DNA of 64,000 bases, taken from contig NZ_BCRM01000017.1 of NCBI RefSeq assembly GCF_001552595.1, positions 62,001 through 126,000 on the forward strand, read 5' to 3'. Origin of the DNA: Rhodococcus erythropolis NBRC 15567 (GTDB lineage: Bacteria > Actinomycetota > Actinomycetes > Mycobacteriales > Mycobacteriaceae). Positions 25,049 through 33,635 of this stretch are shown here, piece by piece. The notes under the pieces are model-generated. The model worked only from the letters and a program-made list of their open reading frames with translations, was not told the DNA's origin and ran no database searches. Within the stretch, counting starts at the first letter, position 1, and the number at the start of each line of letters is the position of its first letter. A program made the position numbers and the translations under genes.

Positions 25049-26747
25049 CGGACACCTTCTCAGCTCGAACGGTCAGGGGAAGCCGCAAAGCACCTGGTGC
25101 ATGCGTCGGCACCACCGGGTTGGACGGCAACGTCGGATCGATACGTACGTATGGTTCGCCGGTCTTCGGGCGGGCGTCTGCGGCACCTTTGTTCGGCCAC
25201 ATCGCGCACGCTCGTTCCGCCTGCGCAGTGATGGTCAGGGAAGGATTCACGCCGAGATTCGCGCTCACCACCGAACCGTCCATGACGTGCAGGCCGGCAT
25301 GTCCGTAAGCACGGAGATACGGATCCACGACGCCACTCGCCGCGCTGTCACCGATTGCGCAGCCACCCAGAAAGTGCGCCGTCATCGGGATATTCACGAT
25401 CTCGGCGATGGAACCGCCCGGGTCGCCGTCGATCTTCTCGGCGACCTTGCGAATAGCTGTATGGCCCTGCGGAATCCACTGGGGAGGTGGATCACCCGGT
25501 CCCGGCCTACTGGTGAGGGAACGCCCGAATCGTTTGGTGTTCTTGGAAAGCTCGAGGGAGTTGTCGTCGGTCTGCATCACCAGCGCGATGACGGTTCGCT
25601 CGGACCAGTTCCGTACCGACAAGGACCGGAAGAACGCACCTGGGTGCCGTGCCGCGACCGCCAGAGTCTTCAGCACCCGGGGAGTTCGCCCGCCGCCGTC
25701 ACTCAGGACGGTCTGCAGAAGTCCTATTGCATTGCTGCCCTTGCCGTATCGCACCGGCTCGATGTGCGTGTGATCATCCGGATGAAAGGACGATGTGATC
25801 GCTACGCCCTGCGTGAAGTTCCGTCGACGCGACTTCGACGTTGCGGCCAGTACGGCTTCGGAATTGGTACGTACTACGGTGCCGAGAGTGTCCGACAGGT
25901 CAGGCAGTGCACCGGATTCCTTCATCCCGAGCAGCAGTCTCGCCGTTCCATAGGTTCCGGCGGCTACCACCACCTGATCGGCGGTGAACCGAACTTCTCG
26001 CCGACGGACGCCGTCCGTTCGCCTCGCGAGCAGGTGATAACCACCGCTTGCGCTCGGCTGAAGGTCGGTGACGGTCGTGAGCGGATGAACCCTGGCGCCC
26101 GCTTGCTCGGCGAGATGGAGGTAGTTCTTGACCAGCGTGTTCTTCGCCCCGACTCGGCACCCGGTCATGCATCCCCCGCATTCGGTGCAGCCGGTGCGTT
26201 CGGGCCCTTTTCCGCCGAAGAACGGGTCCGGCACGGAAACTCCTGCCTCCCCGAAGAAAACACCGACGGGGGTGGACGTGAAGGTCTCCCCCACGCCCAT
26301 CTCTTCGGCTACGTCTTTCATCACCGCATCGGCCGGAGTGAAGGACGGATTGGTGCGAACACCCAACATCCGTTTGGCCTGGTCGTAGTACGGCGCCAGT
26401 TCGTCGTGCCAGTCCGTGATGTGCGCCCACTGACGGTCTTCGAAGAACCGCTTGGGTGGCTGATACAACGTGTTGGCGTAGTTCAACGATCCGCCCCCGA
26501 CGCCGGCTCCCGCCATCACGAGTACGTCCGGAAGAAGGTGGATACGCTGAACCCCATAACATCCGATCCACGGCGCCCACAGGTACTTTCGCATCCGCCA
26601 ACTGGTTTCGGGCAACTCGTCGTCGGCAAACCGTCGACCGGCTTCGAGCACCCCGACACGGTAGCCCTTCTCCGTCAGGCGAAGAGCGGCGACACTGCCA
26701 CCGAATCCCGATCCGATTACCACCACGTCGTAGTGCGTCGTGGTCAT
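25032..26747 (-). CDS. choD: ChoD-like GMC-family FAD oxidoreductase
   Basis: 571 residues, very close in layout to mycobacterial ChoD. FAD site VVVIGSGFGGSVAALRLTEK, then LEAGRR, the second FAD region MAGAGVGGGSLNYANTLYQP, and the C-terminal NLGVNPSLTITAQAERA with its active-site Asn. In the middle is CTECGGCMTGC, four Cys spaced as in a ferredoxin cluster or a zinc knuckle, also seen in ChoD relatives. It would oxidise a 3-beta-hydroxysteroid or another cyclic alcohol. The Cys set hints at electron transfer beyond plain O2. Its start overlaps the monooxygenase stop by 4 bases (ATGA). It has no signal peptide, unlike the secreted oxidase at 3.1 kb. Confidence 0.86.
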   Translation of the reverse strand: MTTTHYDVVVIGSGFGGSVAALRLTEKGYRVGVLEAGRRFADDELPETSWRMRKYLWAPWIGCYGVQRIHLLPDVLVMAGAGVGGGSLNYANTLYQPPKRFFEDRQWAHITDWHDELAPYYDQAKRMLGVRTNPSFTPADAVMKDVAEEMGVGETFTSTPVGVFFGEAGVSVPDPFFGGKGPERTGCTECGGCMTGCRVGAKNTLVKNYLHLAEQAGARVHPLTTVTDLQPSASGGYHLLARRTDGVRRREVRFTADQVVVAAGTYGTARLLLGMKESGALPDLSDTLGTVVRTNSEAVLAATSKSRRRNFTQGVAITSSFHPDDHTHIEPVRYGKGSNAIGLLQTVLSDGGGRTPRVLKTLAVAARHPGAFFRSLSVRNWSERTVIALVMQTDDNSLELSKNTKRFGRSLTSRPGPGDPPPQWIPQGHTAIRKVAEKIDGDPGGSIAEIVNIPMTAHFLGGCAIGDSAASGVVDPYLRAYGHAGLHVMDGSVVSANLGVNPSLTITAQAERACAMWPNKGAADARPKTGEPYVRIDPTLPSNPVVPTHAPGALRLPLTVRAEKVSDVERA

Positions 26748-28228
26748 GCCTGGACGCTTTCGATCTTGCGAGCGGAGTAGTTCTCACGATCGAAATGTTC
26801 CAGCAGCGAACGGAATTTGAATGTGAACGTCGGCCACTGCACCGAGTTGCGCCCCTCCGGATCGATGTACCAACTCGAGCATCCGCCCTTGTTCCACACC
26901 GTGTGCTGCAACTCGTGCTGAATTCCCTTGTTGTAGTGCACCTGTACCGACTCGTTGACATCAAGAGCGTCCAGTCGCTCACGTTTCATGGTGTTCAACG
27001 CGTCGTTGACGTACTCGGCCTGGGACTCGAGCATGTACACGATCGAACTGTGTCCGAGGTTGGTGTTCGGACCGTACATGAGGAACAGATTCGGGAACCC
27101 GCTGACCGCAGTGCCCTTGTAGGCATTGGGGCTACCGTTCCAATGCGCGGCCAGCGTTTCGCCACGTTTTCCGGTGATCAGATGCGCCACAGGCGGTTCC
27201 GTCGGCGTGAACCCCGTGGCGAAGATGATGGTGTCGACCTTGTGCTCGACTCCGTGCCCGTCGACCACCCCGCCCTCGGTGACCGAGACGAGCCCGCTGT
27301 CGACCAGGCTCACGTCCGCGCGGTCGAGGGTGCGCAACCAGTCGTTGGACAGAAGCATGCGCTTGCAACCGATCGTGAAATCGGGAGTCAGTTTCCGGCG
27401 CAACTCCGGATCTTTCACCTGTCTGCGCAGATGGAGGCGCGCGGCCGCCTCGAAGGCCGGCAGGACCCACGTCGCATGTGACATCGCGGCACCGAGCAAC
27501 TCGCGAAAACCGTAAACCGCTCCGCGAACAACTTTCTGCGTAGCGGGAATCCGCGAGTAGACGGCCTTCTGCGCCGCAGGCAGGGTGCGATCCATTCGCG
27601 GAATCACCCAGGCCGGAGTTCTCTGGAACACGGTGACATGGGCAGCAGGGTCGGCAATTTCGGGAACGAACTGAACCGCCGACGCTCCCGTTCCGATCAC
27701 GGCTACGCGCTCACCACGCAGTTCGTGTTCGTGGTTCCACGTCGCCGAATGGAAAGTGGTACCGGAGAATTGGTCGAGACCGGGAAAATCCGGGATCTTG
27801 GGTGTCGACAACGCCCCGGTCGCAGCGACCAGCGTCTTGGCCGTCAATGCCCCTCGGGATGTCCGAACACGCCACAGCGCCGCATCCTCGTCCCACACAG
27901 CAGCTTCGAGTTCGCAGTTCAGGACTACGCGATCCACGATGCCGGTGTCTGCCGCCACCTTCTTCAGATAGTCGTAGATCTCGGGCTGACGAGCGAAGGT
28001 ATGACTCCAATCGGCGCTCGGCGCAAAAGAATACGAGTACAGCGCCGTCGGCACGTCACAGGCGCACCCTGGGTAGGTGTTGTCGCGCCAAGTGCCGCCG
28101 ATGTCAGCTCCGCGCTCGATCAACACGACGTCCGCCGCGCGATTGTCGCGAAGCATTCTGGCTGCCAAGCCCATACCGGCGAATCCGGCACCGACGATCA
28201 GCGTTTCGACATGTTCGGGAAGCTTCAC
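26744..28228 (-). CDS. Baeyer-Villiger-type flavin monooxygenase
   Basis: 494 residues. The FAD motif is IVGAGFAGMGLAARML, the NADPH motif VIGTGASAVQFVPEI. The fingerprint FSGTTFHSATWN fits the Baeyer-Villiger consensus FxGxxxHxxxW. Such enzymes insert oxygen next to a ketone to give an ester or lactone. The pairing with a ChoD-type alcohol oxidase suggests oxidising a cyclic alcohol to a ketone and then opening it. It begins in a 4-base overlap with the TetR stop, so regulator and enzymes are one transcript. Close relatives annotated as 4-hydroxyacetophenone or steroid monooxygenases differ only in substrate. Confidence 0.88.
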   Translation of the reverse strand: MKLPEHVETLIVGAGFAGMGLAARMLRDNRAADVVLIERGADIGGTWRDNTYPGCACDVPTALYSYSFAPSADWSHTFARQPEIYDYLKKVAADTGIVDRVVLNCELEAAVWDEDAALWRVRTSRGALTAKTLVAATGALSTPKIPDFPGLDQFSGTTFHSATWNHEHELRGERVAVIGTGASAVQFVPEIADPAAHVTVFQRTPAWVIPRMDRTLPAAQKAVYSRIPATQKVVRGAVYGFRELLGAAMSHATWVLPAFEAAARLHLRRQVKDPELRRKLTPDFTIGCKRMLLSNDWLRTLDRADVSLVDSGLVSVTEGGVVDGHGVEHKVDTIIFATGFTPTEPPVAHLITGKRGETLAAHWNGSPNAYKGTAVSGFPNLFLMYGPNTNLGHSSIVYMLESQAEYVNDALNTMKRERLDALDVNESVQVHYNKGIQHELQHTVWNKGGCSSWYIDPEGRNSVQWPTFTFKFRSLLEHFDRENYSARKIESVQA

Positions 28229-28809
28229 TTCTTCTCCACTCGGGATTGCCAGGCCGGCAACAGTCGCGCTCTGAGCGCGTCGTCGGCTTCGGGTGTACGG
28301 AAAAGGGCTGAGACTGCAAGACCGCGGACGAGTTCGATGGTGAGTTCGACCGACTCGGAATCGAATCGATCGCCGAACAACTCGGCGCTACCGAACTCGA
28401 GTGCCTCACTGACCTTGCGTTCGAGGGGCACCGTCGCCGCATGCAGAACAGGATCGGTTCGCGCCGCGACCCACAATTCGAGCGCAGCGTAGAACAGCGG
28501 CCCGGAGAACGCGTCCGCCAGGACCTCGAGACCTCGGCCGCGATCCACTTCAGCGGTGAGGATTTCTTCCAGTCGCTTGTCGACCAGGTACTCGACGGCC
28601 GCAACGACCAGCGATTCCTTGGTCGGAAAATGATGCAGTTGCGTACCTCGCGAGACCCCTGCGCGGCGGGCGATCTCCTGGGTGCTGGTCCGGGCGTAGC
28701 CCAGTTCGACAAGCGATTCGACAGCGGCGTCGAGCAGGCGCCCACGCATCGCGGCAGTTCGTTCGGCCTGCGTACGGCTTACTTTCGCATCGGAAGTGGT
28801 CTCGGTCAC
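28225..28809 (-). CDS. TetR-family regulator of the BVMO-ChoD operon
   Basis: 194 residues from the GTG at 28809, or 202 from an ATG at 28833. The HTH is STQEIARRAGVSRGTQLHHFP, unusual in having TQLHHF where TLYYHF is common. The all-helical ligand domain fills the rest. A promoter (TTGAAG, 16 bases, TATGTT) can be placed just upstream and overlaps the ATG region, which favours the GTG start. It is first in an operon whose genes all overlap, so it probably represses itself and the enzymes, and is released by the substrate or a CoA ester. Confidence 0.85.
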   Translation of the reverse strand: MTETTSDAKVSRTQAERTAAMRGRLLDAAVESLVELGYARTSTQEIARRAGVSRGTQLHHFPTKESLVVAAVEYLVDKRLEEILTAEVDRGRGLEVLADAFSGPLFYAALELWVAARTDPVLHAATVPLERKVSEALEFGSAELFGDRFDSESVELTIELVRGLAVSALFRTPEADDALRARLLPAWQSRVEKK

Positions 28810-28932
28810 AAGACAACTGTAGAGCCGAAACATAAAACAGTCCAGGCTGACTTCAAATCTTGATACGTAACATACCGATCAGTCAGCTCTGCCTGATAAC
28901 GTCCTCGCATCGAGCGGAGGGAAACAATCGCT

Positions 28933-29637
28933 ATGCCAGAGCAAACTGCATTTCCACACCGCCGTGTCGGACTGGTGGAAGACCACGAGTCGGTGGCTAT
29001 CGGCTTGTCCGTGATGCTGAAGGACGAGCCAGATATCGAGTTGGTGTGCATCGCGACCACTGTGTCCGAGATGCTCGCTCAGAACGTCAGCTTGGATCTG
29101 GCAATTCTCGACCTCCGACTGGCCGACGGTTCATCGCCCAAGAGCAACGTCGAGGAACTGCGGGCCGCGGGGCTCGAGACATTGATCTTCACCGGGGCGG
29201 AAAACCCGTTCCTCGTTCGCTCGGCCGCCCGTGCCGGCGTACTGGGCGTTGTGCGCAAGTCCGAACCGACTGCCGTCGTGATTGATGCAATACGCGCCGC
29301 CGCGTCGGGAAGGCAGGTTGTGACGACAGAGTGGGCTGCCGCAATCGACGGGGATCCAGGTCTCGACGAGGTGGGTCTGAGCCCTCGACAACTCGAGGTC
29401 CTCGAACTTTACGCATCCGGAGAGAAGGCAGATCGGGTTGCGCGACTCACCGGTTTGGCGCCGCAGACGGTCAACGATTATCTCCAACGCATCAGGCAGA
29501 AATATGCGGCTGCCGGACGGCCGGCCCCCACAAAGACAGATCTGTACAAACGCGCGGTCGAGGACGGGGTGCTACCGATTCCGGAACGCAGAAATCTCGG
29601 TAGAAATCTGACCTTGACTAACAATGACCTTCAGTAA
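28933..29637 (+). CDS. NarL/LuxR-family response regulator
   Basis: 234 residues. Receiver: acidic pair VEDH (16-17), phospho-acceptor Asp60 (LAILDLRLADG), Lys near VVRKSEP. The LuxR HTH is LSPRQLEVLELYASGEKADR followed by VARLTGLAPQTVNDYLQRIRQK. The C-terminus ends in an unusual YAAAGRPAPTKTDLYKRAVE segment shared with the small protein at 29.8 kb. GGAGG (28916-28920) precedes the ATG. It leads a set of five genes on this strand and is presumably the target of the kinase at 30.0 kb. Confidence 0.87.
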   Translation: MPEQTAFPHRRVGLVEDHESVAIGLSVMLKDEPDIELVCIATTVSEMLAQNVSLDLAILDLRLADGSSPKSNVEELRAAGLETLIFTGAENPFLVRSAARAGVLGVVRKSEPTAVVIDAIRAAASGRQVVTTEWAAAIDGDPGLDEVGLSPRQLEVLELYASGEKADRVARLTGLAPQTVNDYLQRIRQKYAAAGRPAPTKTDLYKRAVEDGVLPIPERRNLGRNLTLTNNDLQ

Positions 29638-29803
29638 TGAAAAAGTTCGGTAACGATTGCTTTCGCTAAGGCTGCCCCTGGAAATATGGGCAGAGGAATT
29701 GATGTCTGGGAAAAATGGCCAACTTCGACTTACATTCACCTGGTAAGAAGACGGCACTGTCGGGGAGTCTGTCATTCCGCTAGACGAAAGAAAGACGAAA
29801 CTC

Positions 29804-30070
29804 ATGACCGTCACTGTGGAAAACTGCATGACACAAGAGCCTGTCGGACCGCACCTTTCGGAGCGCGAAGTCGAGGTTCTCAGGGAATGGCTACTGAGTG
29901 ATTCGAAGTCACGCGTCGCTCAAAACCTCTACATAAGCGTGGGAACGGTGGGAACCCACCTGTCCCGGATTCGCGAGAAGTATGCCGACGTTGGAAGGAA
30001 CGCACCGACGAAATGCGAACTACTCGTGCGAGCGATACAAGATCAGATAGTGACGATCGACGAACTCTGA
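29804..30070 (+). CDS. Receiver-less LuxR-type HTH protein
   Basis: 88 residues: only a GerE/LuxR HTH (LSEREVEVLREWLLSDSKSR, then VAQNLYISVGTVGTHLSRIR) and the segment YADVGRNAPTKCELLVRAIQD. That segment matches the end of the response regulator upstream, so this is a paralogue that has lost or never had the receiver. It could compete for sites, form mixed dimers, or act as a constitutive partner. The ribosome site is weak (AGAAAG). The kinase gene begins inside its 3' end in another frame (58-base overlap). Confidence 0.8.
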   Translation: MTVTVENCMTQEPVGPHLSEREVEVLREWLLSDSKSRVAQNLYISVGTVGTHLSRIREKYADVGRNAPTKCELLVRAIQDQIVTIDEL

Positions 30071-31269
30071 TCGACAAAGTTGCTTTCGACAAAACAGCCA
30101 CTGCTTCTGACGAAATTCTCAGGCTCTTCGGCCGTTTCATCGGCGCAGGCTATGTCTGCTATCTGATATTGCTCGCCCCTGCCATTGCCGAAGCCACTGC
30201 GATGTCCGCGTCTTGGTGGACCCCGCTGGCAGTGGTCGCAACTTTCGGTAGTGGACTGGTATTGGGAGCATCGACGTTTCACGCAGACACCCGGTGGGTG
30301 AAACGAGCCGCGAGTGCAAATGCGCTCCTCTACGTCGTGGTCATCCTCCTGTGGTGGCCGGCCTGGAATGGTGAGCACGTCACGGATTTCACCTTGTGGA
30401 TTTCCAATTTCCCCGGCGTCGCCAGCCTTGCGGCAGCTGCGGCTTGGCGACCGGCCGCTGCCGTCGTGCACCTTTTCGTGGCGGCAACACTCGCGCAGTT
30501 GACCAATCACATAATCCGGACGAGTCCCACGACGCACCTACTTGTTCCCGACCTCGCCTTCGCCTGGACATTTTGCGCGGTATTCGTCGCAGCGGCCGTC
30601 ATGGCCTTGCGTACCGGTCGAGTGCTGGATGCAACTATCGCCACCACTCATGCCGCTGCGGCAGGCGCCGCCGCGGCCGAGGCCAAGTCCGTCGAACGCG
30701 AGAGATTCGACGCACTCATCCACGACACCGTGATGTCCACCCTGCTCGCTGCTTCGAGAAACGATGCCGATCCCTCGGTCATCGCTCAGGCACGAAGGAC
30801 TGTCGAGAGGCTTGACGAACTCCGCTCCGGAACCGATCACGAGACGAGTTTCGACTTCGACGGAATCCTCGCTCAGTTGCGTTCAGCCGCTTCGGAAGTG
30901 GACGAAAACATCACGTTCGAGACCGCCCTCTCAGTCGGGTCCGATCCGAGCGGATACGCGCCCGACTCGATTCGTGCGATGGCCGGTGCGATGGCCGAGG
31001 CGCTGCGCAACAGCGTCAAGCACGCCGGAAGCAGTGCACGGCGTTCGGTCACGGTCACGGCAACCGCCACCCACCTCGAAGTAGTCGTCGCGGACGACGG
31101 CGTCGGCTTCGATCCGAGCTCCGTCGAGACGCATCGCCTCGGAATCACTGTCAGCATCCGCGGCAGAATGCGCCAACTCGACGGCGGATCGGCAACCATT
31201 CGATCGTCACCCGGCCGCGGCACTTCGGTGACTCTGACCCTGAGCTTGCCCGCAGCGGTGATGGCATGA
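30013..31269 (+). CDS. Membrane sensor histidine kinase (NarX/DesK-like)
   Basis: 418 residues. Five or so helices lie between residues 42 and 200 with almost no external domain, suggesting it senses the membrane or a lipophilic signal. The phospho-accepting His237 lies in RFDALIHDTVMSTLLAA, followed by dimerisation helices. The ATPase has the N box AMAEALRNSVKHAG, G1 VVADDGVGFDP and a C-terminal GRGTSVTLTLSLP. No better start than the ATG at 30013 exists; AAGGAA precedes it and the overlap with the small LuxR gene is 58 bases. It ends in an ATGA overlap with the next gene. Confidence 0.85.
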   Translation: MRTTRASDTRSDSDDRRTLIDKVAFDKTATASDEILRLFGRFIGAGYVCYLILLAPAIAEATAMSASWWTPLAVVATFGSGLVLGASTFHADTRWVKRAASANALLYVVVILLWWPAWNGEHVTDFTLWISNFPGVASLAAAAAWRPAAAVVHLFVAATLAQLTNHIIRTSPTTHLLVPDLAFAWTFCAVFVAAAVMALRTGRVLDATIATTHAAAAGAAAAEAKSVERERFDALIHDTVMSTLLAASRNDADPSVIAQARRTVERLDELRSGTDHETSFDFDGILAQLRSAASEVDENITFETALSVGSDPSGYAPDSIRAMAGAMAEALRNSVKHAGSSARRSVTVTATATHLEVVVADDGVGFDPSSVETHRLGITVSIRGRMRQLDGGSATIRSSPGRGTSVTLTLSLPAAVMA

Positions 31270-32363
31270 CCAGACCGGACGGACGAGATGTCCGCGATCT
31301 CCTCGGTATGCACAGCCGTGCTGCTCGATTCATGGCTGCATGCTTCGCGCTCACCTGCGTGATCTCGGTCGCGTACACCTCCTCCGACGTCCGCGCAGTC
31401 TGGCCGATGGTCTTGGCAATTATCGTGTGCTCAACTGCGGCTTTCACACTCGTTCTGAGCCGAGGCGACCCAATGCCGCTGGGGCAGAGCGTTCTGGTGT
31501 CTCTGACTGGCGCCGTCACGAGTGGCCTTGTGTTGTCAGTGGTTCCAGTGCCCGTCAACGACATGACTCAATTGTGGATGTTCGGGATGTCTACGGCCGT
31601 TTTCACCTTCATGTGCGTTCGTGGGCGTACAGCACTCGCGTGGCTCGGGCTTGGGCTCATGGTGTTGGTGACCGCCATCTGGTCCTCCACTACCGGCCAG
31701 GGGGCCATGTACGGAGTGTCGTTGACGGTCATCAACGCGGGCCCTGTTCTGATGTCGACCTTCTTCGCGTACACCATCCGTCCTCAAGCCAGGGTTATCT
31801 ACGAACTTCGGGAGCAGTCCACCCAACGAATTGCCTCCGCATCCGCTAGCGCTGCGATTCTCGAGGAACGCGACGCGCAACTCGACAGGCTCGATCTACT
31901 TGCGCGCCCACTCCTCGAACGGGTCGCTTCCGGGATTCCGCTGACAACCGCCGAGCGGCAAGAATGCGAACTCCTCGAGGCGCAACTCCGAGATTCGCTG
32001 AGGGCGCCTGGCTTACAACAGACAGATGTCATCGATGCTGTGCATGCCACTCGAAACCGCGGCGTCGAGGTAGTCCTGCTCGACGACCACGGAATGGATG
32101 GTGCTGACCCCGCCGTGCGCGACCGAATCCACGCGAGCATCGTCCGGGAACTCACCGCGATCACGCGAGGCAAAGTGACCATTCGGATCCTTCCACCTCG
32201 GCGCACCGCAATGGCCACGATGCTGGTCGACACTGAAGACGTTCGACGAATCGAGTTCGATCACAACGGAATGCAGCTGTTACGGCAGGGAGATCAGAGG
32301 GAACTCGGCGCCTCGTCCATGTCCGTCGATCCGACTACAGACAGCGCCGTCTATCCCGAATAG
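31266..32363 (+). CDS. Kinase-like membrane protein lacking a catalytic ATPase core
   Basis: 365 residues. Six helices (about 21-170) resemble those of the kinase before it; a coiled-coil-like stretch (QSTQRIASASASAAILEERD, then AQLDRLDLLARPLLERVA) follows. The C-terminal domain (DAVHATRNRGVEVVLLDDHG, then IRILPPRRTAMATMLVDTED) sits where an ATPase would be but has no N, G1 or G2 box, and no HD at the His position. I read it as a degenerate partner of the kinase, perhaps a sensor subunit or regulator. It is translated from a 4-base overlap with the kinase, so equal amounts are made. Confidence 0.7.
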   Translation: MTRPDGRDVRDLLGMHSRAARFMAACFALTCVISVAYTSSDVRAVWPMVLAIIVCSTAAFTLVLSRGDPMPLGQSVLVSLTGAVTSGLVLSVVPVPVNDMTQLWMFGMSTAVFTFMCVRGRTALAWLGLGLMVLVTAIWSSTTGQGAMYGVSLTVINAGPVLMSTFFAYTIRPQARVIYELREQSTQRIASASASAAILEERDAQLDRLDLLARPLLERVASGIPLTTAERQECELLEAQLRDSLRAPGLQQTDVIDAVHATRNRGVEVVLLDDHGMDGADPAVRDRIHASIVRELTAITRGKVTIRILPPRRTAMATMLVDTEDVRRIEFDHNGMQLLRQGDQRELGASSMSVDPTTDSAVYPE

Positions 32364-32410
32364 CTTTCGAGGAGAGTGAGATTCACCGCGTCGATCACCA
32401 GGAGAAATGA

Positions 32411-32716
32411 ATGATCTTCGAACTGCGTCCAGCACATGTTGCACGCGCCCTTGCCGCACTGTGTGCCCTTCCGATTCTGTGGACCTTCGCAGTCGAGGGA
32501 ATCACCACGACAACGGAATACGACTACAGCACGGGCGAAGTATCCTCATCGAGCGACCTGGGCTCTCAGATCGGAAGCGTAGCGATCTGGATCGTCCTCG
32601 CGATCGCATGTGCCGCCGGTGCATGGTATCTGGAGAAACAGCGCATCGGTTGGCCGCCGGCGGCACACGAGCAGCTGGTCAAACTGCAGCTGGCATCACC
32701 CAACCGAGAAGAGTAA
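32411..32716 (+). CDS. Small two-helix membrane protein
   Basis: 101 residues. A hydrophobic helix (about 11-30), an external Ser/Thr/Tyr-rich loop (TTTTEYDYSTGEVSSSSDLG), a second helix (about 56-74) and a short cytoplasmic tail. No family is recognised. GGAGAAATGA precedes the ATG. It follows the kinase-like protein by 47 bases and is probably the last gene of the signalling array, so it could modulate it. Confidence 0.65.
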   Translation: MIFELRPAHVARALAALCALPILWTFAVEGITTTTEYDYSTGEVSSSSDLGSQIGSVAIWIVLAIACAAGAWYLEKQRIGWPPAAHEQLVKLQLASPNREE

Positions 32717-32722
32717 AGGGCC

Positions 32723-33634
32723 CTATCGCTTCCGATCGCCGGCGCGGAGAAGATTACTGGGAACCGTATGGCCCACTATCTCCTCTGCAACGGCAGCGGC
32801 ACGAATGCTCGCATCCAGGTCGATACCTGTCGCAATGCCCATGTCTTCGAGCATGTAGACCAGTTCCTCAGTCGCGATATTGCCACTGGCACCAGGAGCA
32901 AACGGGCAACCGCCCAGGCCACCGGTGGACGCATCCAGGTTTCGAACTCCGTGCTGCACAGCCGCCAACGCACTGGCAAGACCAGCGCCACGCGTGTTGT
33001 GGAAGTGCACACCCAAGCCGAAGTCACCCACTCTTTCGCCGACAGCGTCGATCAACCGTCCGACGCGTCCCGGTGTGGCAGTGCCGATGGTATCCGCGAT
33101 CGAGAACTGATCAGCGCCGAACTCTTTGGCCTGCTCCGCAATCCGCAGAACACGGTCCGGATCGGTTGGACCGTCGAACGGACAGTCCCAGGCCGTGGCC
33201 ACGATGACCTCCACCCGTCCACCAGCCTCGTGGACGATCCGGACGACCTCTCCGATACGTTCGGTCGCTTGCTCCGTCGTCGACCGAGTATTGGCCTCGC
33301 TGTGGCTATTCGATGCCGACACCACATATTCGACGGTTTGCATTCCTGCAGCAACGGCCCGTTTCGCTCCACCGATTCCGGCGACCAATGCCGAGAACTC
33401 GATGCCTGGCCACTGGTGCAACTCTGCGGCAAACAACTCCGCGTCGGCCAGTGCCGGCACCGCACGCGGTGACACGAACGACGTCGCCTCGATGCGCGAA
33501 ACACCTGTCGCAGCCAGAGCTTCGACAAGACGAAGTTTCTCCGCCAGCGAGACCGGGTCTTCGATCTGCAACCCATCCCGTGGCCCGACTTCACGAATGC
33601 TGACCGCGGGAACACCTGCTTCAGGTACCGACAC
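32723..33634 (-). CDS. HMG-CoA-lyase-like enzyme
   Basis: 303 residues. A TIM barrel of the HMGL family: REVGPRDGLQIE near the start binds metal and substrate, VHFHNTRG provides the metal His pair, and GGLGGCPFAPGASGN carries the mobile-loop catalytic Cys. It cleaves 3-hydroxy-3-methyl-type acyl-CoAs, classically to acetyl-CoA and acetoacetate, at the end of leucine or isoprenoid breakdown. The GTG start is one base after the stop of the CoA-transferase gene, so the two work together. It ends 6 bases from the small membrane gene, tail to tail. Confidence 0.9.
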   Translation of the reverse strand: MSVPEAGVPAVSIREVGPRDGLQIEDPVSLAEKLRLVEALAATGVSRIEATSFVSPRAVPALADAELFAAELHQWPGIEFSALVAGIGGAKRAVAAGMQTVEYVVSASNSHSEANTRSTTEQATERIGEVVRIVHEAGGRVEVIVATAWDCPFDGPTDPDRVLRIAEQAKEFGADQFSIADTIGTATPGRVGRLIDAVGERVGDFGLGVHFHNTRGAGLASALAAVQHGVRNLDASTGGLGGCPFAPGASGNIATEELVYMLEDMGIATGIDLDASIRAAAVAEEIVGHTVPSNLLRAGDRKR

Positions 33635-33635
33635 G

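Noticed and set aside
25101..26780. Long open frame antisense to choD
   Set aside because: Shadow of the GMC oxidase; the product has no recognisable domain.
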